Positions 32,619 through 47,600 are shown, counted from the stretch's first letter. The stretch is 64,000 nucleotides of DNA from Strigamia acuminata (GCA_949358305.1 OX442314.1:63373369-63437368); one strand, 5' to 3'. Notes: generated from the letters alone by a model not told the origin. Translations and numbers: made by a program.

Positions 32619-35600
32619 ATGGCTTACTGTACTGCAGTGGATATAAATGGGCAAAAATACTCTGGTATTACCGTTTGTTTACGCTTTATTATTACTCCGA
32701 GATATGTTCTAAAATTTATTTTTATCCAGTACCTAAAAACCTGCCACCAAATACGAGTTTGGGTGATTTTATTCGTGATTACGCTCACTTTAAAGGCACT
32801 AAGTTATCGTGTCGAGAAGGAGCTTGTGGAGCATGTGTTGTGTCAGTTCGATTATACGATCCGGTATTGAAGAAAGAAAATGTTATCAGTGTAAATTCAG
32901 TGAGTGAAATTTTTTTTTAAATTTACTAAAAAATTTCTAAAATTTAAATTTCTTTTTCCAGTGTTTGATACCCGTATACAGTAGTTTTGGTTTGCAAATA
33001 ACTACTGTGGAAGGATTAGGGAATAAAAAGAAGGGTTACCACCCAATCCAGGAAAGATTAGCTAAATATAACGGAACTCAATGTGGTTATTGCTCGCCAG
33101 GATTTGTCACATCCATGTACAGGTTTGTGAAATGTAGATGTTGTGGTATTATTTTGTAAGGTACTTTTGGAATTGAACATTGTAGCAATGGGGAAAAGAT
33201 AGTGCAACAGGTGCATGTCACTGTAAGCGGGTGGGAATTTATGAGACATGGCTGTCTTTCTATTAGTGACCACTATGTGCAGTAAAAGTATAAAGTATAA
33301 AATGAATCAGATTTATATTAGAAAAAGATTTTGTTTCCATTTGCAAAAAATTATAAAACTTATAGTATATACCGGTATAATTTTTTTCTTGTATCTTGTA
33401 TGTATCTTGTATCTTGATGGCAGTTTGCTTGAGAAAAAACGGATTCCGTGTATTCAAGATGTTGAAGATTTATTTGACGGAAATATTTGTCGGTGTACTG
33501 GTTACAGATCAATTTTGGATGCAATGAAATCTTTTGCCACCAGCAATGAAACAATTGTGCAAATACAGGTAAATTAATTACAGTTGAATTGGCAACATCC
33601 TTTTAATTGTTATATTTATATTCGCTTTAAAATAATAAAATAATAAAATAATGTTTAATTATAGAGCGTGCAAGCAGGAAGTAATGGATTCCCAAAAATA
33701 TCCAATAATGATGTGTGGTTCCATCCATCAACTATACAAGAGTTGTATAGGCTTATGAGAAAAAAAGGTGGTGTCAAAACTCGCCTTGTTTTTGGAAACA
33801 CTTCAACAGGTATTTTCTACTTTGAGTACAAGTATATTCACAATTAAATAAAAAAATTAATTTTTTTCAGCTATATTTAAATATGATGGTCCTTTTGATG
33901 TGCTTATTGATTTAAAAGGTGTTTCAGAAATGTATGAATATCAGGTAAGGCTAATATTTAGCAGTTTGGCAATTTGTGTTTAATAACTGTTTAGTGGATG
34001 CCCTTGAACAATTCTAATGTTAATTGATATTGCCAATCTTTATTGACAGGTAGAAGATGGACTTAGTTTTGGTGCTAATGTAAGCTTAGCACATTTAATA
34101 TCCATTTTGTATACTGTGAAGACACATCCGGCATACAAATTAATTGCCAATCATATACAAAAAATTGCAAATATCCATGTGCGAAATGTAAGTTTCTTTC
34201 TCAATTTTTTGGAGAAGAAATGCTTAGCCATTTTTTCTTACTATTAAAGTCTTTTCCTTAAAAATTTCAATTGCAAGTGTTTACATTCTAGGTTGGAAGT
34301 TGGGCCGGAAATTTGATGATGAGATATTATCATCACAATTTTCCATCAGACTTGTTTGTTATATTTGAATGTATTGGTGTTGAGTTGGTTATTGGTGATG
34401 CCACAACTGGAACAACTCAATCGGTTAATTGTGAGCAATTTTTAAACCTCGGCATGAAGAATAAAGTGATTCTTAAAATGATTATGCCACTCACTTTGCA
34501 AGCTGCCAAAAAATATAATTCTTTTAAAGTTATGCCCTCAGCGCAAGTAAGATTTCAATCAATTTATTGAGAACTTGTATCTCATTTTTGTTGTTGCTAA
34601 TTTCATTATTATAACCATATTCTAATTTTTTAAAGAGTACTCATGCATATGTATCAGGAGCTTTTTTGGTAGAAGTTGATGAAAGAGATAACTATAAAAT
34701 TTTATCAAAACCATCCATTGTATTTAATGGACTGAGCCAAAAATTTGTATGATAGTATAATTTTGTTTGGTAAATTCGCAATACACTACCTCAAAATTGT
34801 TATTAGGTTCATGCCAAAAACACTGAGCAGTATTTAATTGGACAAGAATTGGCAGATGTTCAAGTTTTTCAGAGTAGAATTTTAAAATTATTTGGAAAAC
34901 TTTAATTTTCATTAATTTTTAATTTTAATTATTTTCAGTTGCTGTAAATGTATTGTCACAAGAAATTGTAATTGAAGACAAATTGCAAATGGTCAATAGT
35001 GGCATTTACAGAAAACAACTAGCACTGAATTTGTTTTACAAGGTAATCTAAAACTACAAAATGCTGGGAATGGCCAATGTTCTGCACATTTTAAATTCAA
35101 TTAGAGCCTGATATTGTTACGTGGCCCAAAGTACCAACGTATTTTGGATTGGAATACTACTTAAATTCCCAGTCTTTAATTAAGCTATTGCATTTATTAA
35201 CTAGGGGTGTAATGAAAAGGACTCATTGTTTTATATTCAAATATAAGAAGTATCTTTATTAAATCATAAAAACAATCGGCACTTTAGATAATGATCAAAC
35301 TTAAGACTAATCTTAAACCTAACTTAAACCTAAAGCATGAATAACACTATGTTTGGTTTGTAACGAAGAAACCTCAAGATGCCGTGACATTCACTGTCCG
35401 ACAACCTCTCAGTAACTTAGAGAGAATTGACAATTCAGCTCTCGTTATCAATTAGGTAAACTTAGATTATTCTATTATCGACTAATAGGTAAAACGATTG
35501 CATCATTCGCTTAAGGCGAATTCTGGCGAGAGTTTAAGGGGTTATTCCAGATTAATTAATTACGGAAGCGAGGAGGCGACAACTGGTTCACAGTGTGTTC

Positions 35601-38600
35601 GCCAACCGCGTAACAATATCCTAAATCATAACACTGGCAACTGTTTTATCATTTGTGCTAATAAAATACACAATTTATTTTTATTAATTTAGTATGTTTT
35701 GAGTGTTTTACCTAAACACAAAATAAACCCTCAATATTGGAATGCATCTGGTTTCATAGAGCGACCAATATCCAGTGGAAAACAAACTTACGATACAATT
35801 AAGAGTGAATGGCCTCTGAATCAACCAATGTCTAAAATAGAAGCCAAATCTCAAGTACCTACAACAAAGCATAAGTAATTATAATTTTGTCAACATTATT
35901 AATAGTAGTTGTGTCCAGTGTTCAGGAGAAGCAGAATATGTCCCAGATATGGTTCGTCCACCCGGTACCTTATACGCAGCTTTTGTAATTAGCACTATTG
36001 GCAATGCCGAAATTGTAAAAATGGACGCTTCAGATGCATTGGTAATTGACTAATATTTTTACTATGTGAAACTGAGAAAATTGCTTTCATAGAAAATGTC
36101 AGGAGTCTTGGCCTTTCTGACTTATAAAGACATCCCAGGAAAGAATATTTGTGTTCCACTAGCTCGAAGTTTTTTCTATCCAGAACCCGAAGAGTTATTT
36201 TGCAGTGGAATTGTATTGTATGCAGGACAATCATTGGGTCTAATTGTGGCTGAACGTGATGATTTGGCAAGAGAAGCATCTGACAGGGTTAAGATTCAAT
36301 ACAGGTCCTGGGGACCACCTGTATTGACCATCAAGGAGGCTTTGAAACATCCCGATAGAGTGACTTTGGAAAACATACGTGACATAAACGAGGGAGATGC
36401 AGACAAAGCAATGGCAAATGCAAAAAATAAAATTTCTGGAGAAATTGAAGTGGGAACTCAATTTCATTTTCATTTGGAAACTCAAGTAAGTAAAATGTTT
36501 TCTCTTCCAATTTATCAAATATTCCTAAGACTTAGCTAAATTTTTAGGTGTCTCTTACAATTCCAACTAATGAGGGATATACTCTGTATTCATCAACACA
36601 GTTTCCTGATGGAGTGCATGCCGTAGTTGCACAAGTGTTGGGCATAAAACGCAGTTCTGTTACTGTAGAAATGTGTCGACTTGGAGGAGGTTTTGGTGGA
36701 AAGGTTTCTAGATGTTTACATACAGCAAGCGCATGTGCATTGGCTGCACAAACGTTCAACAAGTGAAGAATTTAAACTTAAATTCAAGACGATTTTATAT
36801 ATTTCTTTTATTTTAGACCTGTTTTTCTGCAATTGGATTTAAAAACAAACTTGGAGATGTTAGGAAGTAGAAAACCATTTTTAGCCCAATATGAGGTACT
36901 AAACACAAGCCAGACTTAACATCGCACAAGCTAGACCTAACATCACCAAAGCCGATTGAGGCTATTTCAACCTTTATAAAAACGTTGTTTAGAGCGACCT
37001 AAGCCACGTCAAGTTCCTTAAAAAGGTTGTTGGAGCGATCGAGGCTATTTCAACCTTTATAAAAACGTCGTTTAGAGCGACCTAAGCCACGTCAAGTTCC
37101 TTAAAAAGGTTGTTGGAGCGATTGAGGCTATTTCAACCTTTATAAAAACGTCGTTTAGAGCGACCTAAGCCACGTCAAGTTCCTTAAAAAGATTGTTGGA
37201 GTGATTGAGGCTATTTCAACCTTCATAAAAACGTCGTTTAGAGCGACCTAAGCCACATTTAACATCACACAAGCTGCACCTAACACCACACAAGCTGGAC
37301 CTAACATCACAAGCTGGACCTAACATCACCAAAGCTACATTTAACATCACACAAACTGGACCTAACATCACACAAGCTGGACCTAATATCACAAAAGCTG
37401 GACCTAACATCACCAAAGCCAGATTTAACATCACACAAGCTGGACCTAACATCACCAAAGCCATATTTAACATCACACAAGCTGGACCTAACATCACCAA
37501 AGTCAGATTTAACATCACACAAGCTGGACCTAACATCACCAAAGCCAGATTTAACATCACACAAGCTGGACCTAACATCACCTAAGCCAAACTTAACATC
37601 ACACAAGCCAGACTTAACATCGCACAAGCTAGACCTAAAATCACCAAAGCCGATTGAGGCTATTTCAACCTTTATAAAAACGTCGTTTAGAGTGACCTAA
37701 GCCACGTCAAGTTCCTTAAAAAGGTTGTTGGAGCGATTGAGGCTATTTCAGCCTTTATAAAAACGTCGTTCAGAGCGACCTAAGCCACGTCAAGTTCCTT
37801 AAAAAGGTTGTTGGAGCGATTGAGGCTATTTCGACCTATATAAAAACGTAGTTTAGAGCGACCTAAGCCATGTCACGTTCCTTAAAAAGGTTGTTGGAGC
37901 AATTGAGGCTATTTCGACCTTGATAAAAACGTCGTTTAGAGCGACCTAAGCCACGTCAAGTTCCTCAAAAAGGTTGTTGGAGCGATTGAGGCTATTTCGA
38001 CCTATATAAAAACGTCGTTTAGAGCAACCTAAGCCACGTCACGTTCCTTAAAAAGGTTGTTGGAGCGATTGAGGCTATTTCCACCTATATAAAAACGTCG
38101 TTTAAAGCGACCTCAGCCACATCAAGTTCCTTAAAAAGATTGTTGGAGCGATTGAGGCTATTTCGACCTATATAAAAACGTCGTTTAGATCGACCTAAGC
38201 CATGTCACGTTCCTTAAAAAGGTTGTTGGAGCGATTGAGGCTATTTCAACCTTTATAAAAACGTCGTTTAGAGCAACCTAAGCCACGTCAAGTTCCTTAA
38301 GAAGATTGTTGGAGCGATTGAGGCTATATCAGCCTATATAAAAACGTTGTTTAGAGCGACCTAAGCCACGTCAAGTTCCTTAAAAAGGTTGTTGGAGCAA
38401 TTGAGGCTATTTCAACCTTCATAAAAACGTTGTTTAGAGCGACCTAAGCCACGTCAAGTTCCTTAAAAAGGTTGTTGGGGCGATTGAGGCTATTTCAACC
38501 TTTATAAAAACGTCGTTTAGAGCGACCTAAGCCACATTTAACATCACATAAGCTGCACCTAACACCACACAAGCTGGACCTAACACCACACAAGCTGGAC

Positions 38601-41600
38601 CTAACATCACACAAGCTGGACCTAACATCACCTTAGCTACATTTAACATTACACAAACTGGACCTAACATCACACAAGCTGGACCTAACATCACACAAGC
38701 TGGACCTAACATCACCAAAGCCACATTTAACATCACGCAAGCTGGACCTAACATCACCAAAGCCGGATTTAACATCACACAAGCTGGACCTAACATCACC
38801 AAAGCCAGATTTAACATCACACAAGCTGGACCTAACATAACACAAGCCGAAGTTAACATCACACAAGCTGGACCTAACATCACACAAGCCAAACTTAACA
38901 TCACACAAGCCAGACTTAACATCGCACAAGCTAGACCTAACATCACCAAAGCCGATTGAGGCTATTTCAACCTTTATAAAAACGTTGTTTAGAGCGACCT
39001 AAGCCACGTCAAGTTCCTTAAAAAGGTTGTTGGAGCGATTGAGGCTATTTCAACCTTTATAAAAACGTCGTTTAGAGCGACCTAAGCCACGTCAAGTTCT
39101 GTTAGAAATAAGCACTAGAATAGTGCCATTTATCAAATTGCATCCTTTGTATTAAAGATTTGTTCTTTTTTTACTATTATGTGAATTATCAACCTAATAA
39201 TGCTTATATGATTTGTTCTTTGTTTTATTTTTTGGTCACATGATCTAATGTATCTTTGAGTTAAGTTTTCTGAGTTTATTAAAAATGACTGTGTTATTTT
39301 TTTGCTCCAAGTTTAAACATGAGTTATGTTTATTTCCACTGCATCATTAGCTTTGCTAACAAGTTCCTTAAAAAGGTTGTTAAAGTCATTGAGGCTATTT
39401 CAACCTTGATAAAAACGTCGTTTAGAGCGACCTAAGCCACGTCAAGTTCCTTAAAAAGGTTGTTGGACCGATTGAGGCTATTTCAACCTTTATAAAAACG
39501 TCGTTTAGAGCGACCTAAGCCACGTCAAGTTCCTTAAAAAGATTGTTGGAGCGATTGAGGCTATTTCGACCTATATAAAAACGTCGTTTAGAGCAACCTA
39601 AGCCATGTCAAGTTCCTTAAAAAGGTTGTTGGAGCGATTGAGGCTATTTCGACCTATATAAAAACGTCGTTTAGAGCGACCTAAGCCACGTCACGTTCCT
39701 TAAAAAGGTTGTTGGAGCGATTGAGGCTATTTCAACCTTTATAAAAACGTCGTTTAGAGCGACCTAAGCCACGTCAAGTTCCTTAAAAAGGTTGTTGGAG
39801 CGATTGAGGCTATTTCAACCTTTATAAAAACGTCGTTTAGAGCGACCTAAGCCACGTCAAGTTCCTTAAAAAGATTGTTGGAGCGATTGAGGCTATATCA
39901 GCCTATATAAAAACGTCGTTTAGAGCGACCTAAGCCACATTTAACATCACACAAGCTGCACCTAACATCACACAAGCTGGACCTAACACCACACAAGCTG
40001 GACCTAACATCACACAAGCCGGATTTAACATCACACAAGCTGGACCTAACATCACCAAAGCCAGATTTAACATCACACAAGCTGGACCTAACATCACCAA
40101 AGCCACATTTAACATTGTTGACTCTTAAGATGAGTTGTGTGAGTGCTGGAATGACTGGAACCATCTTTTGGGACTTTGGCAGAACAGAGCCTAAAATGGC
40201 CGCCACCTTTATTCAGTTTGGCCAAGAAGAGAGTGACCTCACTCCATCACAGTACAGAACAAATCTCTTATATACAGAATGAATCTCAAAGGATTCTATA
40301 AACAAAGTACACAAACTATAGGATAAATCATATACTAGTACGGAACAGTATTTGGGACCGCACTGAAAACTCTCAAAAGCACATATTAACCGCGAACCGC
40401 CGTCGTAAACAAACCGAACACCGTCAACGATAATTTGCAACGAATTGACGGCATGCCGCACACACTGGCGTTATCAATCGCACACAAAACACAATGCCAT
40501 GTAGTGTAGCACTGGACCGTAATCCATCGCATCGCTGGGAATGCGTTAAAGCTTGAACGCGCACAATTACGCACTGTTATAACCGATCAACAGTTATGGA
40601 ATAACCTAACATACCCCCTCTGATCGATTATAACATTTATGCAAAAACACTTCCCATCAAATACAACAATCAACAACAATCGTCCTCCTATGTAATAGTT
40701 ACGTCGTTAATCACGAGCCGATCATTCTGCTTTCTTAATTCCAATGATGAGGGATCAGACTCCCAATTATGGATAAAAGACCCATTAAAAATTATTTCTC
40801 TGTCTCCCCCCTCATAGTTCAAATCTTTTTCAAACGTAGTACTTGGAATGCCATTAGAAATCGGCTCGCAAGTCGTTGATTGACCTTCGACGATCTTTGT
40901 CGTCAACTCTAAACCTTTGTTTGTTTCGTTTGTTTTGTTTTTCCTTTTCCTTTTGTTTCTCTTGGTCTTTTTAATTTCCCCCTCTGTTTCAACGAGTTTG
41001 CACTCATTTTCACCAAGTAAAGTAATGTCAGGGAGAATTTCTTCGTCCGATGTCTTCACTAAAGACAAAACCTCTGGGGATTTAAAAACAGGCTGTACGA
41101 CAATGGTTGAGACCTCTTCTGTCTCATTCTCAGGAAGAGCGTGCGGATCCATAGAATCATTATCTTCCGCTTTAACAACTTCCTTAGGGTTTTCTATTTC
41201 CCCCTCGAACCAATAATCCCGTTCGTACACCGTTAACTTAACCAAAGAGAAAACTTTGTCTCGTTTCGGATCCCAGATCCGATAACCTTTTCCAAATTCG
41301 GCATATCCGACTAACGCGCCTTCCCAGGTATGTTTGAGACCTTTCACATTCCTAATGCGAGTTAAAACTTTAACCCTCGACCCAATACATCGGAGGTGTC
41401 TCACTGATACCGGTCTAGAATACAATACATTATAAGGGGCCTCCATGTGTAAACCCACTTTTGGAACACGATTCCGCAAATATGCCATTGTATTGGCAAG
41501 TTCCATCCATAAAGTGTTTGGAAACCTATTTTCCCGTAGCAAAATATTCACTCCCGTTACAATGTCTTCGTTGGCGCTCTGAGAGATGGAATAAATTTCA

Positions 41601-44600
41601 GGGTTGGCAGATTCCATTCCAGCAATCTCGATTCCAATACATTCGACAATTTCAACCCATTCAATTAATTCTTTTGGGGAATAATCCATCCCATGTCCCA
41701 AATAAATTCTCTTTACTTTCCTGCCAAGTATATGATCAGTTTCCTTTACCCAATCCTGAAACATATCAATTGTACTTTTTCCATTCTTTGAATGTCTAAT
41801 CCAGATATATTGCGAGCAATCATCAACTAAAACCATGTATTGTTCTCCCATTTTGTGTGGGACATCCCAGACACTTAGATTTATCAAATCTAAAACCTCC
41901 CCGAGGTGGACTCTCTGTGTTGGGGGCATATCCGGCTTTGTAGTTTCTGTTACTACCCAAGATGCATGAGGGGTAATCTCGTTGTCCTCTAATAGGACGC
42001 CAAAAACTCTCTTTGACTGGTTCATGCCAAGAACGCTCTCTTTATCTAAATGTCTCAAACGCATCTGCCACAAATAAAGAGGAAGGGCCCTGTCTTTTCT
42101 TTCCTTAGACTTTTTAGTAAACTCGGATTTCCCTAAAAACCCTTCACCGTCCTTGGTCTCAAAACAATTGCTAACAATCCTGGTCATGCTATATGACTTT
42201 TCCCCCTCATTGTTAGTAATTGGGACTCTACCCAATTCTACAGAATCCGTAGACTTCTTAGTCCTCTTCGAAAAACATTTCTGATTTCCCATATCAGAGC
42301 TACCGTCAATTTGAACCTTGTTCAAGCACTCAAAACTCCCGTGTCCATGTTGAGTTTCCCCGTGTTGTTGATCATCATTTGAGATTTCACTCAAAATATC
42401 CATGGCATTCGAAACCCTATTCGAATCAACCATCTCGAATTTCCGATTTTCAGTGTTCGTGCTTAGCACGTCGCTATCCATTATCTTCCCCACATTACAC
42501 AGATGTGTCTCACAAATTGCCCTGATCGAATCTCCAATCGCTTTAGCCAACCTATTTGGTTTGTGAGTTAGTGCGCACTTAATAATAAAATGTGTTAATA
42601 GCGATACATTCTTGTCAAAATCAGAATTCAAAGCAGCTGTGTCAACCGCATGCTTTGCTACAAAGGGTGCGGATGCACGTACATTTGAAACCATGGTGCA
42701 ACAATTAACCGTGAACTCATTATTTCCATTCCTTTGTGCCACCAAAAATGGTTTGCTGATTTTATTTTTGTAGACAGCCAGTCTCCCATGTGCAATACTA
42801 GTGGTTAGGCCTATTTTATCCAATTGTCCCAAAGAAATCAAATTTCTCCCACTTTTGGGCACAAACCAAACATCCCTTAAGAATAAATTTGTCCTCTTAT
42901 TCCCATTTAAAGAGAACAGTCGGATATCACCAATCCCCATGATTTCTAAATCATTTTCAAATCTATTTAAGGGCCTAAAATTGCAAAACCACTTTTCACA
43001 TGATGCCACATGGTTGGAGACTTGGCTATCACAATACCAAATAATATTTCCAAAACAATTATCTTCCTTGGCTGTAGAATTTTTAAAATTCTCCTTGTCC
43101 TTATTGCTAAATGACTGCACATCCTTTTCCCACGTGTGCACGTCCGAACAGTTCCGTTTCCTGCAAAATCTTTCACAAGCCTGTGTTAAATGCCGCATCC
43201 CAGATGAGAAGAGATTTCCTTGTTTCCTAACCAAAGGACAATTCCTGCCGAGATGACCCACTCCGCCACAATTGAAACAACAGGTGACACACGTCTGTGT
43301 CGAAGATTTCAGCCTGTCCCCGCAATAAAGTCCGTTTTTGCCATGTCCATTCTTAGAATGTCGCGGAATCCTTTGGCGTTGCCAATTCCTTGCGCCATAA
43401 TTGTCCGCGTTGACATCGCAATTATTGACTTCGCCGCCAAACAAGTGGATCTTATCCACATTGCGATTCCAAATTATCCGATCTTGTCGTACATCCGTAT
43501 CATTATCATGATACAATGGGTCATGGAGCTGTCCTTTGACCCGTTGTCGCCCCTGGCGCACTCGTGCAACATGCCAATTGTCCAAATCGGCTTTAAAACC
43601 CGGCAATCGTCCTCGGGCTCGGAACAATCTTTTAAAGACATTGTTGCAGCCCTTAACACAAATTTTTCACACAATAATTCACTTTTCGTTGCGTATTGTG
43701 GGTCTTTCCACAACAATACAGAAGCACAAATCGCTAGACACTTTGTCATTTTGTGGCTGTTTATGCTAAGTCTGCTGAAGCAGTTGGACTTATATATTCC
43801 CTGCAAGGCGTCATGTTAATGCAACGTGACTGTACGAGGCGTTACGTTGATGCGACGTGACTGTGGGCGACGTCACGTTAATGCCCGATACGAGAAATCA
43901 ATTTCGAAGAGCTGACCAATTCGAAAAAGTGAATTCAAAGAGCTGACCAATTCGAAGAAGTGAATTTCGAAGAGCTAACCTATTCGAGAACTGAATATGG
44001 GAGAAATGGCCCTCTTTAAAATGGACCTCCTAATTACGTTTCGAAGTAAAAACATTTGAAGAAACAACCGAAAATTTAGACGTTCCTTAAAAAGGTTGTT
44101 GGAGCGATTGAAGCTATTTCAACCTTTATAAAAACGTCGTTTAGAGCGACCTAAGCCACGTCAAGTTCCTTAAAAAGATTGTTGGAGCGATTGAGGCTAT
44201 TTCAACCTTTATAAAAACGTCGTTTAGAGCGACCTAAGCCACGTCACGTTCCTTAAAAAGGTTGTTAAAGCGATTGAGGCTATTTCAACCTTTATAAAAA
44301 CGTCGTTTAGAGCGACCTAAGCCACATTTAACATCACACAAGCTACATTTAACATCACACAAGCTGGACCTAACATCACACAAGCTGGACCTAACATCAC
44401 ACAAGCTGGACCTAACATCACACAAGCTGGACCTAACATCACACAAGCTGGACCTAACATCACACAAGCCAGATTTAACATCACACAAGCTGGACCTAAC
44501 ATCACCAAAGCCAGATTTAACATTACACAAGCTAGACCTAACATCACCAAAGCCAGATTTAACATCACACAAGCCAGACTTAACATCGCACAAGCTAGAC

Positions 44601-47600
44601 CTAACATTACCAAAGCCAGATTTAACATCACACAAGCTAGACCTAGCATCACCAAAGCCAGATTTAACATTACACAAGCTGGACCAAACATCACCAAAGC
44701 CAGATTTAACATCACACAAGCTGGACCTAACATCACCAAAGCCAGATTTAACATCACACAAGCTAAACCTAACATCACCAAAGCCAGATTTAACATCACA
44801 CAAGCCAGACTTAACATCACACAAGCTAGACCTAGCATCACCAAAGCCAGATTTAACATTACACAAGCTAGACCTAACATCCCCATAGCCAGACTTCACA
44901 TCACACAAGTCAGCTTAACATCACACAAGCTAGACCTAACATCACCAAAGTCAGATTTAATATCACCAATTCTGCATGATAAAATCTTAAAGTTTGCACA
45001 CATCTGCACAAATTTCCCTGCAAAGCATTTTCTGCCAAATTATTCTATCACCTTATGCATTATGTTTTAAAACATACAAAAGTTTTCCCGATGCTGTTGT
45101 TAATCTCTTATTACAGTTGATACCATAACCCTGTTCTGTTTATTAGGTCGGTTTTGATGACAGTGGCAAATTGGAAGCTGTAAAAATGATTTATACTATG
45201 GACTATGGTTGTCATTTGAATGACCCATCACTTTTTATTGCGATGGACTTTGCCAAAAATGGTAATGCACCATTGAATTTGATTTGTTGCTGGAACTGAA
45301 TCTATTACGTTTATTTTATCAGTCTATTCGTGTGCAAATTGGAGTATCCTTCCACAAGTTGTCAGAACCAATTTACCCGCCAATACTTATTGCCGTAGTC
45401 CAGGAAGTACCAAAGGAGTTTTTGTAATTGAGACTATAATGGAACAGATTGCTAAGGTTTTAAATAAAGTACCTTTAGATGTAAAGTGCATAAATATGGC
45501 AGTTGATGGGGTAAGAATTTGTTGCAATAAATTGGAATTAGTTTATTATCAACATGATTTCTGTATTTTAGAATGATTCTAATTCACCTGGATTACAAGA
45601 TATTATCACTCAATTGAAAGTGTCATCCGAATTTGAGAAGAGGCTGAAGTTAATTGCTGATTTTAATAAGGTTCTTAAATCCATATAATAATTAATTTAC
45701 CACTTCTATTTTCACAATTTCTTCTAGGAAAGTGCTTGGAAAAAGAAAGGCATTGCAATTGTACCCTTAAAATATAATGTTGGTTTTTACTGTGCCACTT
45801 TTCATGCTACTGTAAGCATTTTTAATGATGATGGTTCTGTGCAAGTCGCACATGGTGGTATTGAATGTGGACAAGGAATCAACACTAAGGTATATAGTCC
45901 AAATTTTAAGGCATTTTTTAAATAGTGTGTTCCAAACATAACTCTGTCAAGACAAGGAGACAGCTGTGCAATTAAATCAGAAGCCAATAGCCTGCTCCTA
46001 AAACTGTTTCTCATAATAATAATATTATGAAAAAGAAAAGAAAAAAAAAGAACAGTAAAAATAAAGAACAGAAAATAAAGAAATAAAGAAAGTAAAAAAA
46101 GAAAAACAGAAGAAAGAAAAACAGAAAAAAGCAGTTTTGTTTTTGCTAGTATGCCATTTTCCATCAAGGAGAAAACCAGTATGTGCAATTCATCATCACT
46201 GGCAAAAGATGTGCGCACATTGTATTACAAAATTCATTTATCGACCAATGTTGAGAAAGAATGCGCATGTCCACGATCTTGTCAAATATTGACTTACAAA
46301 TTTAATACATTCACTTATCCAATAAAATTAGTGCCTCCTATGTTCGTGGCAGTGTGCACCATGAATACAAATAAGATTGAGTTCATAAATGAAGAATTCC
46401 TGTATTCATTCGGAGTGTTGGTCTCCGACCTTGGAAATGCATTGAGTCTCACTCTTGGAGTTTCTCTGCTCATTCTAGTTAGACTTTGACCGATACCGGT
46501 ATCGGTATCGGCTATCGGCCGATATTTCGGTATTCACCGATATCGGATCCGATATTTTTTGGCGTGGTCGATACCGATATTGCGACGTTTCTAAAACGTA
46601 TCATTTAAGACTAAAACAATACGTTTTAGAAACGCTTTTGAAGCAGTATACATTATATACTGCTTCAAAAACGTTTGTTAAACATAAAATAAAATAATAA
46701 ACGCAATTGTAATTTTCTTTTTTTTATTTTGGGGGGTGGGGTGGGGGGGTCGGACATTTTGATTTTAATATCGGCGCAGGTATCGGTATCGGCCGATATT
46801 TGGTTGCCGATCATCGGTATCGGCGATACCGCAAAATATCGATATCGATCAAAGTCTAATTCTAATGCACATCACGTCTAATCAGATGTTTCCTTTTGTT
46901 CAGACGATGTATAATGTTGTATTTAACCGAAATTTGCTAAATCCTGACTGTCTGTAACAATTAACTGGATAACCATTTCAATATATGAATTTAATCTATA
47001 TTTGCATAGTTGTTGCATAGTTTGCAACATTGTAAAATGTTCTCATATTTTGTAATCACAGACAATCTTACATGCATACAAATTATCCCTTTTACTGCAT
47101 TAATTAAATCCTAATTAATTAAACTGGCAATGAAAACTTGTAATTTTTTAAAAACCTGTATTAGGTTACTCAAGTTTGTGCTTATACGTTGGGCGTGCCA
47201 TTTGATTCGGTGGTTGTGCTACCAGCAAATAGTTTTATTAACCCGAATTCGTCTCCCACAGTTGCAAGCACAAGTAGTGAACTCAACTGTATGGTAATAA
47301 TGCTGCGATAATATCATTCTGACTGTTTATAATTAATATTATGATTTCTGTTGCAGGCAGTGGCTGAATGCTGCAAGATTTTATTGAAACGAATTCAACC
47401 AATTCGGGATGAAATGAAAAGTGCTTCTTGGGCTGAATTGATTGATGCTTGTTTCAACAGCAACATTGATTTGTGTGCACGTTTTGTGTAAGATTCAAAA
47501 ATCTAAATTGTAAATTGTAGAGGGTAAAATATGCACAAATTTCACTCAGTTCCTCAGTATAAGTTTTAATATCTGAGCATTCTATCACATATACAATACT

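Noticed and set aside
42967-43256. Plus-strand ORFs opposite the Copia-derived frame
   Set aside because: Shadow frames of the minus-strand ORF without family motifs.
36900-44910. Minus-strand ORFs with [16 protein letters not shown] or [14 protein letters not shown] repeats
   Set aside because: These are translations of a 21-bp satellite whose period is a multiple of three. Several frames are open at once and there is no non-repeat coding context.
46480-46858. TATCGGTATCGGC repeats as a regulatory cluster
   Set aside because: Fully explained as the interior of a hAT-like MITE with TIRs and an 8-bp duplication.
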